A program made the position numbers and the translations under genes. The notes beneath the pieces were generated by a model. It ran no database searches, was not told where the DNA came from, and saw only the letters and a list, made by a program, of their open reading frames with translations. From the NCBI GenBank assembly GCA_963573315.1, contig OY752147.1, positions 1,860,001 to 1,924,000 of the forward strand: a stretch of DNA of 64,000 nucleotides. The letters are read 5' to 3'. The stretch is from Entomortierella parvispora (taxonomy: Eukaryota > Mortierellomycota > Mortierellomycetes > Mortierellales > Mortierellaceae). Positions 34,180 through 44,781 of the stretch are shown here, piece by piece (the stretch's first letter is position 1; each line of letters begins with the position of its first letter).

Positions 34180-35371
34180 ATGGTAATAGTCGGAGTCATT
34201 CCTCGACACAAAAGACATGGCTCCCGCTTCTAACAAAGGCGGAGACTCGACGCATCCAATAGAGACCGCTGCAACATGCAAAATGTGTGCTTTTATCTTC
34301 AAGAACTCGACCTGGGCAAGGATCCTGCTCGACTGTTCTTCGTGCCTATGCAAGTCCAGCGCATACCGAAGAGAAAAGAGAACGACTGTTTCCTAACCGT
34401 GTCTTTGGAATCAACATAGGCCATCTCAAAAAACTCGAAAATGATGAACCTGATCAACTTCAGACTAAGGATTACATTATCGGATTCTCGGGTATTGACA
34501 GGGCAGATGTTGGCGTTCGATAAACACATGAATTTGGTGCTCGCTGACTGTGAGGAGTTCAGGAGGATCAAGCCAAAGACAGTAGTAAAATCATCTGGAT
34601 CTCAAGAACAAAAGAGGACTCTGGGCCTGGTCATCCTCCGCGGAGAGATGATTGTTAGCTTGAGCGTTGATGGACCACCACCACCAAGCGCCGAAGATCA
34701 AAGGGCACGCATGTCACAGGTAACCAAGAATAAACATCCAACAGTACGATTTCATACTAACTTCACCGTAAATATCAGAGAATGAACCTGACCGTGATTC
34801 TTCTTCCAATAGTTGTCGGTTGGATCTGGAATTGCAGCGCCTGCAGGACGTGGTGTGCCAGTGGTCCCTGGGACAGCACCAGGATTAACAGGACCAGTTC
34901 GCGGTGTAGGCGGGCCAGCACCAGGAATGATGTTGCCTCGTGGACCAGCGGCTGCTGCACCACCAGTGTCATATGGACGCGGAATGCCCCCTGGCATGCC
35001 TCCAGCAGGATTCAGACCCATGGGTGGTATGACTCCTTCACTAGGCATGCCTCCTGGTATGGTGCCGCCCCCTGGTATGGCACCACCCCCTGGATTCCGC
35101 CCAATGGGCCAACCGGGCATGCCCCCACCTGGCTTTCAGCCTCGCTTAGGAATGCCTCCAGGAGCACCGCCACCAGGATTTCCCCCGGGATTTGCCCCTG
35201 GGCCACCACCAGGGTAAGATGCTAGACACTTGTTGCTACCCCCCCCCTCCCCCCTTAGATGTTGCTAAATGGCAATATTGTGAATCGGATAATAACTCTT
35301 TCTCTAATAGATTTCAAGGACCACCTCCAGGCTTTCACCCCCCACCCCCAGGATATCGTCCTCCTCAATAG
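34180..35371 (+). CDS. Small nuclear ribonucleoprotein SmB
   Basis: Core Sm-ring protein of spliceosomal U1, U2, U4 and U5 snRNPs. Exons 34180-34182 (the ATG alone), 34420-34719, 34813-35213 and 35311-35371 close to 254 residues. The Sm1 motif lies in INFRLRITLSDSRVLTGQML through FDKHMNLVLADCEEFR, and Sm2 in RTLGLVILRGEMIVSL. The C-terminal half is the family's Pro/Gly/Met-rich tail with repeated PPPGF and PPGM units. The 237-bp first intron begins directly after the start codon (ATG then GTAATA, branch TCCTAACC, acceptor CATAG), and exon 2 begins AISKNSKMMN. This placement restores the normal SmB N-terminus. Confidence 0.9.
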
Positions 35372-35876
35372 AGAACGATCAAGGGTAACATTTGCATAAA
35401 CTTGTTGAAAATCGCATCACCTTGAAGGATGGAAATGTATTCCAATATTGCTGTGAGGAAACTGTTGAGACCACTCGAAGTTTGGTCTATGGGGGTACAG
35501 ACATTGATAACGGAGAGAGACGGCTCTGGCTGATACCCAAATACGCACAGATTTGCGACTTTCATACGGTCTCAATTTTGCATCTTTCCTTTGCGAACAG
35601 GGCTGGCTTAGATTCAAACGAATCTCTTCTGAATTCCATTTCATCCTGAGATCCCTTTGTAAGAAGAGAACCGATGCAACGGCACAAACAATAAAAAAAA
35701 GTAGATAATGAAAGAGGAGGCTTGGTGAGCAACCTTTCTGACGCTTCCTGCATCAAAAACGCGTTCGATCATCGCGAACCCTCTTGCATCTCTTCAGTTC
35801 TTGATCCCCTTCCTTCACCTCCTCCTGCTCCTCCGCCCTGTTCTTTTCCTATTGTTCAAACAAGGTGTAGCCCTTT
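35372..35876. other. Intergenic region after SmB
   Basis: 505 bp with an AATAAA at about 35691. Short frames on both strands look non-coding. The right end is C/T-rich, as expected of a leader for the gene at 35877. Confidence 0.4.
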
Positions 35877-38045
35877 ATGGCCTTTGGCTCCAGTTTTGCG
35901 GCGCGCCTGTTCGCCAAAGTGAAGCAACAGGTTCTTCCTCCCAACCAAATACCTCCTTCTATCCACCCCACCCTTGACAGTCCTCTGATGCAAAAAGATG
36001 CATTCCCCATGGCGATGGCAAATGAGGACCCTCATGGAGCAATGTATCAACAGGACTTGAATGCAGTTTACCACATTCAACAGTTTGAAGTTCCACTACA
36101 GGAAGGAGAGCCTTCCGCTGTACACTCGCAGATCCAATTGCAAGATCACCAATACCAACACCAACAACACCAACAGCAGCCGCACGTATTATCCAATTCC
36201 ACAGAGTCGGATCCCTCTGGTCCAGGGATTGAAGTGAGCAATCGTCTTACCGAAAAGCTGCAGCTCCTTGAGGATAGGAATGGCGATGGTAACGATCTGC
36301 CTCACCGCCAAGGCATCTTGTCCTCCGACGGACAGGACAGACGCGTCTCCAGGCCACAAAGCATCGAAACCATAAATACCCAGCACTCAGCCACTGTCCC
36401 CAGCCTGCAGCACAGCCATAGCCTCAACCATCTTCCAAACCGACCCAAGCCGGAGCGGCTCCGCGACTATGCCAAGGTCTTTCCCGTGCGAAGTAGAACA
36501 GGCAGTGCCCAGGAACACCTGTATGGTCGCAACTCGCCCTTCACACGCTCTGGCGAAACCCTCCAAGGTATTAACAGCAGCACGAGCGCTTCCTCTGCGA
36601 CGATGCCACAGCAAAGCAGCAGCGGCATGTCCTCTCCCATCGTCTCCACCCCAATAACGCCGCTGTCCCGTGGCGAGATTGGCTATATGGGCAACGACAC
36701 ACTAAAGGCCTTTAATGCGATCCCTCGCTCGGCCTCCATGGGGTATATTGCTGTCGTGAACAACATGAACACCAGCAACGCTGTAGTTTCTCCCTTTACA
36801 TCGGGTCCGGTCGCCAACTCAACACAGGGATCACCCGTGATCAACAACGGTGGCTCTCGTGACGGCACCACTACCCCCAGCAGCTTGAGAAGTTATCGAT
36901 CAATGTCGAGTTTCTTTGCACAACAAGGCAGACTTCAGAGTCCATCGGACGCTTTGGCGGCTGAAAGGAGTTTGGATGAACATTTGAAGGCGATCCGCCG
37001 TCGTTCTTTTGCTGCAGAGGTGGCAAATAGCCCTGGGGGAGCCCCCAGCCCTACTTGCATCGACATTACATCTATGAGGATCGATCCGTCAAATATAGGC
37101 CCTCTGGACACTGACCCAAGCAGCAGCGAGGACTTTGGTGGAACCCCGGGATCCCCCCGATCGGCAGGTCCTTTTCGAGGCAAAGGAAGTTTCCGGATGT
37201 CGTTTTCGTCTTCCGCGGCCCTGAAGTCGGTTTTAAACTCGATCGTGAGCTCTCCTGTTGCTTCAGATTCGTCTTCTGTTATATCGTCTTCTTCTTCAGC
37301 CTCCTCCGAGGAATCCTCATCGCGTTTAGTGGAAGCTCAGAGTCATACTGAGGGCTCAGGAGCGGAACAATCCGAGCAACCATCCTTGTCTTCACAGGAT
37401 CTGCTCCGAGCTGAATATGGTGGCATCTACACGGATGTGATGAAGCAACTCTCGTCTTTGTCCATTGACAATGAGCAGGATCAGACCATGGTCCAGGACT
37501 TGGACGCCAGACTACAACCATATGTTGATGAGTCTACCCCGACCCCCACTGCTGCCAGTTATCAACAGGGCCTTCTCCAGAGCTCAACACCCTCCTCCGT
37601 CTCTACCTCTGGTACACCTCGGAAGCACAGGTCTCGATCTGGATCGGTTTCTTCTACTCGGACAACTCAAACGAGCTCGAGTGGCTCCTCCGACTCGAAT
37701 ACTTCAACCCATTCCAATCTGACCTCGCTCTCGAATGAGGACCGAAGGAATTCGATCCATGGAAACAACCATGCAGCCTTGAAACCTCCAGGACCGCCTC
37801 CCACGGCTATGAATCGGACACTTCACAATTACAAGCGCCATCATAAGCCCCGACCGATGCTTTCATTGTTGAGAAAAGGAAGCTCTAACGATAGTATCCA
37901 CACAGTTGATCTTGGAGACGTCAAGAAGAACCGACTCAGCGGACCCCGTTCTGGAAGCACGACCCCAGTTTCCAAAAAGTTTCCTTCTCAGGGCGATCTT
38001 TCCAGCTATAGCTGGGATTATCGTCGGGGGCTGCCCGTAGATTGA
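35877..38045 (+). CDS. Long intrinsically disordered Ser-rich protein
   Basis: Single-exon frame of 722 residues. It starts MAFGSSFAARLFAKVKQQ, a short amphipathic helix. The rest is low complexity: a Gln/His tract (QHQQHQQQ) near residue 88, many Ser/Thr/Pro stretches, SSSSASSEESSSR, and a basic C-terminal part (KRHHKPRPMLSLLRKGSS, later GDLSSYSWDYRRGLPVD). Numerous RSxS/RSxT-like sites (for example PRSASMG, RSYRSMSS) would suit kinase or 14-3-3 regulation; that is inference. No enzyme domain or membrane helix is visible. Codon-level continuity over 2.1 kb makes it a real gene. Function is unknown. Confidence 0.75.
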   Translation: MAFGSSFAARLFAKVKQQVLPPNQIPPSIHPTLDSPLMQKDAFPMAMANEDPHGAMYQQDLNAVYHIQQFEVPLQEGEPSAVHSQIQLQDHQYQHQQHQQQPHVLSNSTESDPSGPGIEVSNRLTEKLQLLEDRNGDGNDLPHRQGILSSDGQDRRVSRPQSIETINTQHSATVPSLQHSHSLNHLPNRPKPERLRDYAKVFPVRSRTGSAQEHLYGRNSPFTRSGETLQGINSSTSASSATMPQQSSSGMSSPIVSTPITPLSRGEIGYMGNDTLKAFNAIPRSASMGYIAVVNNMNTSNAVVSPFTSGPVANSTQGSPVINNGGSRDGTTTPSSLRSYRSMSSFFAQQGRLQSPSDALAAERSLDEHLKAIRRRSFAAEVANSPGGAPSPTCIDITSMRIDPSNIGPLDTDPSSSEDFGGTPGSPRSAGPFRGKGSFRMSFSSSAALKSVLNSIVSSPVASDSSSVISSSSSASSEESSSRLVEAQSHTEGSGAEQSEQPSLSSQDLLRAEYGGIYTDVMKQLSSLSIDNEQDQTMVQDLDARLQPYVDESTPTPTAASYQQGLLQSSTPSSVSTSGTPRKHRSRSGSVSSTRTTQTSSSGSSDSNTSTHSNLTSLSNEDRRNSIHGNNHAALKPPGPPPTAMNRTLHNYKRHHKPRPMLSLLRKGSSNDSIHTVDLGDVKKNRLSGPRSGSTTPVSKKFPSQGDLSSYSWDYRRGLPVD

Positions 38046-38244
38046 TAGTGGGGAGGACAGTAGAAAAGAAAAAAAAAGAGGTGGTGAGTAGTGTGACAGC
38101 AAGAAGAAATGAAAGGGTCGACCAAGAGGAGGAACAAAAAACTTTTTTGTATTTGTGCTGAAAATAATATCATAATATCCGTTCGCAATATTTCATTCTT
38201 GGAGGTTGCAGTCCACGTTGACTTTGAACAATCGTACAGGCGAC

Positions 38245-41200
38245 TTAACGTCCTCCTGTAAGACCCAACCTGTTTTGTCGACGCACTCTCTCCGCTTGGG
38301 GGCTATGGGCCAAAGCCGAGCTCACAGTCTGGTGCGTTTGCATTGTAAGAGTCGCAGCCGTCTGACCGTCCTGTACAATTGTATGAAGGTGTTTCCAAAA
38401 CATGCTGTCGTCCAAACAGCCCAGAGACTTTTCCACCACGTGCCCATTCTCCGAGTCGGAATCAGACAGCAAAGGTTGGACATGGGCCAATTGATGCAGA
38501 CTCGTGACTACAGAAGCCACAAAGCTATCGCCTGCCCCTGTAACGCTCTCGATCTTGTCCACGCCATGGGCTGGAAATCTTTGCATATTCCTCCTGAGAG
38601 ATGGATCCGCCTTTGTGTTCTTGATTCTGTCCACGACAAAGACGCCTTTTGAGCCGCGCTTAATGAATAGAGTCGGGATAAACAGAGAGACTGTAAAAGC
38701 ATCCCGAAGTAGAGCCCTCGTTTCCTCCTCTTGCTTCTCATCTCCTCTGTCCAGTTCTATCAGGGAAGACACTTGAAGGTCCTCTTCGTCTTTAGTCGTT
38801 CCCAAAAGCTCTCTAGCGACCGTACCCATGGCTTCCAGTTCAAATTCGTTTGGGCTGGCGAAATTTAAAGCATTGCTCTGCAAAAGGGTCTTTAGAGAAG
38901 AATCCAGCACGCGAGTACATTTCGCCACGGATGTAGGTTCGAAAAATGCTGTGGCAGAGAGAAAGCGGGGAAAAGTTAGGTACCGTCTTGTCTTTGCTTC
39001 TGTTTGGCCGCCGAAGCGTCACTTACTGAGAATATTTCTATCGCGACATGTCTCCAAAATCGTCCGCATGCATTCCACTGACAAGTTTCCATCAAAGCAG
39101 ACTGTTCCGGGATGATTGTCTTCAATTGCATACTTTACCTGTTCAAGATTTCCAAAAATTAAAAAAAAAAAAAAAAAAAAAATTACATGTGAACTTTCTA
39201 TGTTTGTTGATGAGAACTCCAAATTCCTCCCTTCAAAGGACTTACTTTGACAGGAGGCAACATTTCAAATACATCCATATCTGCGACAGCTGATAGCAAG
39301 TTTCCTGTGGCGTCATGGACTGCCGTATAGGTTGCAGTACGCGCTCCATGAACCACGTGGATTTCATGATTGTCCTATCGTTCATCCAGGTTAGAGATTG
39401 ATTTGAAGTAAATATGAATCGATGACATTGCTTTGTGATATAAAGCCTTACCATGCCCCTTCGAGCAAGCTCGCTTATAAGCCAAGGTCCGAAGAGATCG
39501 TCCGAGGCGTCTTCTTTGCTATTTGCTTGCAATCCGGTTTCCTCATCAACGGTCTTCTCTCCTCCGACGGCAGAAACAAATACACAGGGCTCACCACAAA
39601 GAGCAGAGATACCCTCAGCCACATTCCGGCCCACGCCACCAAGCGAGATCCTTGTTGCTCCTGGGTGGGAGCTATTCAACATGGTTGCAGAGGACGCATC
39701 AGTCGCCGTTGAGGTGATGTCGACCACTGTGCCGCCAATAACCATGATCTATAAATTCAAAGGGGTAGCAACATGGCAATACCGAGGAACAATCTTGTTG
39801 AGAAATAGAAAAAAAAGGGTTTTATTCTACGTGACGACGGCATTTGGAAAACACCTGCGTCAAGTATGTGCCGCGTGTGGTTTCCAATTGCTTAACTTAC
39901 AGGTCGCTGGGAACTCTGATGGAATTGTCTCATTCGACGAGCCGAAGTCGAAAACGAGCGCGTTTGTTGTCCAGAACGAAGGCTCTACGAATGGGATCAT
40001 AACGTGTTAGTTTTTTTTCACCTCTTCGGACAACGATTCTTGATGTTAAGATACAACAATTACCAAGCTAGACAAGTCCTTCGCGATTTTAGCTGCCACG
40101 GAGGCATTCTGTTTGACGAGCGCGATGTCTAATGAAGGACGCGGGATAAAATCTTAGAAACAAATCGATATGATGCTATATCTTCCTTAATTTTTCTATG
40201 GCAGCGCATCTCTTACTAGATTTGAGTGAGTGTCCTCCTGTCAGTTCGTTTACGCGCTTGAGCAAGAATGGAGTACTCTCCTTGCCAAAGATTCCTTGCT
40301 CACTGTTTTTGAGGGAAAATTCACTCGTACTTAGCCTCAGTCGTTGTAATTTTGCAAATAAAATGTGCACGATTGATCAAGACAAGCTCTTACTTTGATT
40401 CCTTCACTGCGAGATCAATGGCTTCCCCAACGAGTCTGTCATCCATGGCATCAATCTCTGCAATGGGAACGCCAATGACAATTCCGCTTTGAAGGTCAAT
40501 AGCATGGTTGGCAGCAATCAACTCTGCGGCTTCCCGTGGCGTTTCAATGTTGAGCATGCTCTACAGTCGATGAGATGGGATCAGAACCACACTACTTTCG
40601 CGCGGCTTGTACCTACAATAGAACAAAGGCATGAAATCATTTTTACCTTAAAGCCACTAGTTCGGGTAAAGAATGCCGGAAAGTCTGGAGTGCTTCCGTA
40701 CGTGGCAACGGTGACACCCTGGGTCTCCAAGAACTCAAGCGTCTTTCCAATGTCCAAGATTGACTTTACTCCTGCACACACGACCGCAACTGGTGTTCTT
40801 CCCAGCTCAGTCAAGTCTGCACTGGCATCCAAGCCTGAAAATGAGAGGGCAAAGTTAAATGATGAGGGTCTCTCAAATAAGGCAATAGGGCACATGGATG
40901 CATCGTTTCCTTACTGTTTTCATAGCCACGGTGAACACCTCCAATGCCTCCAGTGGCGAAAACATGAATCCCTGCTCGATGTGCAAGAAGCATGGTCGCG
41001 GACACTGTCGTTGCTCCAGTTTGTTTCTAAGGTCATCGATTTATTGAAATTGTCAATCATTGATCCGGATTATTATACACAAGGTTGGGCAAACAAGAAA
41101 GGAAAAGGCCCTCGTTTACCTTGGACATGACAACCGCAAGGTCTCTCCTGGAAGCCTTCACAGCACCCCTTCCCAACTTTGCTAGTGTTCGGATCTGATC

Positions 41201-41536
41201 GTGAGAGAGTCCAATTTGGATCTGGCCGTCAAGGATCGCAATCGTTGCCGGGATGGCTCCGTTGTCTCGGACAACCTTCTCGACTTCAATAGCGGTCTCA
41301 TAGTTTTGAGGATATGGCATTCCATGAGAGATGATGGTGCTCTCGAGGGCTACTAGGGGCTTCTTGTTGTCAAGTGCAGAGCGGACCTCGTCCGAGAAGG
41401 AGAGCGTCGAGAGGGTGGAGAGAGGTCTCGCGCGCGAGCTGGCGTGGGAAGAAAGTCGAGACCATTGGGTGGTGGAGGATGTGAGCGATGTTTTGGGCAC
41501 CTGATTCAGGCGCAGAGAAATGGCTGCACGTAGCAT
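38245..41536 (-). CDS. Pseudouridine-5'-phosphate glycosidase / pseudouridine kinase fusion (PsuG-PsuK)
   Basis: Bifunctional enzyme of pseudouridine breakdown. The PfkB kinase half phosphorylates pseudouridine, and the glycosidase half splits pseudouridine 5'-phosphate into uracil and ribose 5-phosphate. Eleven exons close to 786 residues: 41536-41120, 41026-40915, 40834-40647, 40560-40394, 40302-40217, 40128-40064, 39984-39901, 39748-39452, 39374-39246, 39138-39027, 38948-38245. PsuG blocks: [67 protein letters not shown]. PsuK blocks: [24 protein letters not shown], and [11 protein letters not shown] with the catalytic Asp. The Arg/Ser-rich, acid-free start ([15 protein letters not shown]) looks like a mitochondrial presequence. 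The fusion order matches other eukaryotic fusions. Confidence 0.92.
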
Positions 41537-42025
41537 GGCGAATAGATGAAGATTAGATTGGGAAAAGAAGGAGAGATTCGGTCATGCGACACGACCCCCA
41601 AGCATGCAAAAAAGTCAAAAAGTACCATTGAAAAAAGTGGCGCATAACGTGACTTGCGACGCGTCTACAGAAAACGTCTTTGCGAGCAGATCTTTGGTCA
41701 ACATCATCCCGACACACATGACGGTACGTGCTGTAAGAGGTTTGTATTTAGACACGTGCAAAAGCCAATGGTGCCTCCAACTCTCACTTTGTGGTTACCC
41801 GAGTTCGCACAGTCTTGGAGAGTCCCCAAATGACCTCAATCAAGGCTTCCTAGACAAAAAGCGAGCTGTTCATTGTGACAGAATCAAGTTTTGAAGAATG
41901 GATAGAGTGGGAGTGGGAGGAGCTTTTCGTTCATTCACTCAACCCTGACTCACAGACTTCGCTCCTGCAGACAAATGTGTTCATGTCCTTAAAGCGACTC
42001 TTTGCCTATCTGGTTTTCTCATCTG
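41537..42025. other. Intergenic region upstream of PsuG-PsuK
   Basis: Contains the promoter of the minus-strand fusion gene (CACGTG at 41754-41759). No coding region is convincing. Confidence 0.4.
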
Positions 42026-42387
42026 CCGAGTCGAGTCGAATATGAGCCTTGTTCGAATTCGACTCGGCTCGACTATACATGAATCGACTTCTACTCGACT
42101 CGATTGTGATTCGACTCAACGTTCGCTGCACTGCACCATTATTCGACTCTACTCTGACTTTATCTTGTATTTATTTCATAGAGACCCACCCTAAGGTAAC
42201 GAATCCGTCCGCAACTCGCAATTAGCCGTGCTTTCTTTTGTTCTGCGACAGAAATAGAATTAGTGTCGAGTCGAGCAAAAGTTGAATTGAACAACCATCG
42301 AGTCGAATACATGTCGAATCGAACATAAGTGCAACTCGCTCGTGTTCGAAATTTCGAGTAGAACACGGTCGAATGTCGAATCGAAAA
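42026..42387. repeat. Array of degenerate GAGTCGA/TCGACTC motifs with inverted symmetry
   Basis: At least fifteen copies of GTCGA/TCGAC-type heptamers and near relatives crowd into 360 bp. Left of about 42160 most read TCGACTC. Right of about 42265 most read GAGTCGA, so the block is an imperfect inverted repeat around a motif-free centre (42160-42260). No open frame explains it. Confidence 0.7.
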
Positions 42388-42602
42388 ACGTGTTGACTAT
42401 TCAACAAACTTTGAGTTGCTGTAATCTTTCATGTAGGATCTTCCAACGCTTTGGTGGGGAAGCAATCTTTCTTGTTGCACGGTTGTTGCACGGTCTTGTC
42501 CGTAACAATCACTATCTGACACTCTTGTGACTATCTGATAAAGTAAAGAAAATATCGACGACCTCTTTGTTTCTTCAGCTCATCTGCATTGGAGAACCTA
42601 AT

Positions 42603-42922
42603 TCAATGACAGTGTTCAAGTTTGTAATCTGACCTGCAATCTTCTGACGCCCCAGAATTTCTCGTAGATATCGACATCTTTTCTTTATAGTTGTGTTGTG
42701 AATGGAACAAGGAAAGAGGAGATATTCGTCGCGCTGCCATTTTTACACATACAGAATCATCTGATACATACATACAAGTTCCTACACAATCTGTGGCATC
42801 CTCGCAACAGAATCTGTCGGGTGCATTGTGGAGCCCCTTACTGTAATATCCACTCTTGCATGTCTTGCCAGCGGGAATTGTCGTTGCCACAGAACTTGGC
42901 ACAACATGTTTGGCGACAGTCT
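42603..42922 (-). CDS. Possible small Cys-rich protein, last exon only
   Basis: A minus-strand frame follows an acceptor-like TTATAG at about 42923 and runs to TGA at 42603. It contains TIPAGKTCKSGYYSKGL, then RFCCEDATDCVGTCMYV and SVCVKM. The CC, DC and GTC spacing resembles small secreted cysteine-rich fungal proteins. No first exon with a signal peptide was found before the tRNA at 43151, and the last 45 residues lose the pattern, so this may be a gene fragment. Alternative frames upstream also carry Cys residues. Low confidence. Confidence 0.25.
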
Positions 42923-43150
42923 ATAACAGACTGATTCTCGCGAAAGAACCGACAGATGCTTCTTGCGGAGGATTTTGCACACGCTGCAATTGCCCCAAAA
43001 TATTCGTGAACGACATTCTGCTCAAGGAAAAAAAGGATACCAGCTGACAGTGATGACCACCGGCGTACGAGCGCCGAAGAGGAAGCAGAGTCCAAACAGC
43101 AGCAGCAGCAGCAAAAAAAAAGTGCTCGCCTGACGGACGAGCAAAAGAAA

Positions 43151-43222
43151 GGGCCGAACCGGGAATTGAACCCGGGACCTCTCGCACCCTAAGCGAGAAT
43201 TATACCACTAAACCATCCGGCC
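43151..43222 (-). tRNA. tRNA-Pro (AGG)
   Basis: 72-nt cloverleaf without intron. The acceptor stem GGCCGGA pairs with TTCGGCC, with discriminator C. The D-arm contains TTTAGTGGTA. The anticodon loop CTTAGGG has anticodon AGG, and the T-arm has GGTTCAATTCC. It reads outward from the palindrome spacer, followed by a T-rich stretch (TTTCTTTT) as pol III terminator. Confidence 0.95.
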
Positions 43223-43371
43223 AATCAACTTGTTGAAAACCAAGGTTTTGAAACATTGATGGTCCCAGAGTATCGAACTACAGTCACGTGAGATACAGGT
43301 ATATCACGTGATCGATTGTGAGGGCGGAGGTATAAATTTTTATAATTTCTTTCCACTCCAACAAGTTGATT

Positions 43372-43443
43372 GGCCGGATGGTTTAGTGGTATAATTCTCG
43401 CTTAGGGTGCGAGAGGTCCCGGGTTCAATTCCCGGTTCGGCCC
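43372..43443 (+). tRNA. tRNA-Pro (AGG), inverted identical copy
   Basis: Identical to the copy at 43151-43222 and transcribed in the opposite direction. The A box (TGGTTTAGTGG) and B box (GGTTCAATTCC) are intact. TTTCTTTT at 43444-43451 is the likely terminator. Confidence 0.95.
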
Positions 43444-43517
43444 TTTCTTTTGCTCGTCCGTCAGGCGAGCACTTTTTTTTTGCTGCTGCTGCTGCTGTTT
43501 GGACTCTGCTTCCTCTT

Positions 43518-43963
43518 TTGATCCTTGTCGCTCGCGATGGAGATCTACGCGCATTTGTGATCTGTTTTCTGTATCCAGAGGTCTCTCATAGAGAGGAAAC
43601 ATGAAGCTGCCAAGAACTGTTTCTAGCTGTAGTCGAGGTTGAGGAGGACTAAAAAAAATTTGATCCGCCCTATTACGGTTGGCGGCACGTTGATGAAGAG
43701 TTAAAAAAAAAGGTCTGTATACCTTTTTGAAGTGTTTTGAAAGTGTTGTCAATCCACATCGAACGAGGAAAAAAATAACAGTGTTGTGATCCAGTCCATA
43801 TCCGAATTAAAATCTGTAGTTCAACATGAAAAGACGAGGGTTTTAATGACAAAAAGGAGATCCTATTTCAGGTTTAAATGATGATACCATGGGGGATCCA
43901 TAGTATCGGATATGAGATGGTCCGTCAATTGACAGGAATGCAGGTTCGTGATATCGTTGAAAT
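43518..43963. other. Intergenic region between tRNA palindrome and PRA1 gene
   Basis: 446 bp. An open frame overlapping the tRNA here is not a gene. Nothing else is seen. Confidence 0.4.
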
Positions 43964-44781
43964 TTAAACGGTGTTCGCAAAGTCGCCTTCGACACCCTCC
44001 TGCATGAAAGCTGCATGTCCGAGAATGGTCACTGCACTGGCGCCTATATTTCAGGGTTCAAAAAGGGATTGTCAGACTCTGGAATAGACCTTTTAAGCAG
44101 AAAGTGGATTTTGAAAAGCGAATCATGCTTACCAATAATGTAGAAGATGGTGCCAATGGTAGAGCTGAAAAAGAAGAGGGGTACGGCGACGATCATAAGG
44201 CCAGTCTGGAGCTGTCGAGCGGAATAGGTGGTGGATCCGATCACGGTGCCTTCTGGTGGCACCTTTGAGATAAAGTGCATGCCTCCCACCACAACACCGA
44301 CACTGAACATCAACATGACATTTGTAATCCTATTGAAGATGAATACACTCGTCAGCATCTACCGACTTCTTCCAAATCAATGCACCTGCATGCTCTTACA
44401 GACTATATGCCGTGATTCCAAGAAACAGGAGCATATAATTGCCCTGGAAGTAGGATAGGTTGTAATTGAAACGAGATGTTACGCCTAGATAGAGAGTCGG
44501 TGAAAAAAAGTGGGTCAGTTTTATCTTTGAATGCAAAGACCAAGATTATTGACACGCTACTTCATGACTGAGCATGGATACATACTGGCAAGGCCTGTGG
44601 GCTTTGAGAACCGATTGGTATCAAAGAACTCTGACATTGGTCTCAGGGACGAGAGACGCTCCTCGCGAAACTTTTTGATAAAGCCCAGGCCAAGGGTAGC
44701 GGGGGATTCATCGGACGGTGGCAATGGAAACGAACCCGAGAAGGGATTTGTGGGTACTGGAGTGTATGCAGGCGCAGCCAT
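43964..44781 (-). CDS. PRA1/Yip3-family prenylated Rab acceptor
   Basis: Small membrane protein of the ER/Golgi that binds prenylated Rab GTPases. Exons 44781-44586, 44484-44400, 44329-44133 and 44043-43964 close to 185 residues, normal for the family. The cytosolic start has GLGFIKKFREERLSSLRPMS and EFFDTNRFSKP, the PRA1 domain entry, then SRFNYNLSYFQGNYMLLFLG. Two hydrophobic hairpins follow (ITNVMLMFSVGVVVGG and LMIVAVPLFFFSSTIG), with IIGASAVTILGHAAFM after them. The tail ends GDFANTV. It is divergent from SET1 across about 1 kb. Confidence 0.92.

Larger units (their letters stand above)
43077..43517. repeat. Perfect 159-bp inverted repeat carrying two tRNA-Pro genes
   Basis: The left arm 43077-43235 and right arm 43359-43517 match by eye base for base as reverse complements, including a nine-base A/T run and a (GCA/TGC)n stretch. 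The 123-bp spacer (43236-43358) is unique. Paired positions sum to 86594 throughout, so there are no indels. Confidence 0.95.

Noticed and set aside
36189-37521. Minus-strand frames opposite the disordered protein
   Set aside because: Antisense shadows of a long intact plus-strand frame.
43402-43752. Minus-strand open frame covering the right tRNA
   Set aside because: It overlaps a complete tRNA and its terminator; the same protein ending appears at the inverted copy, showing it is a shadow of the palindrome.
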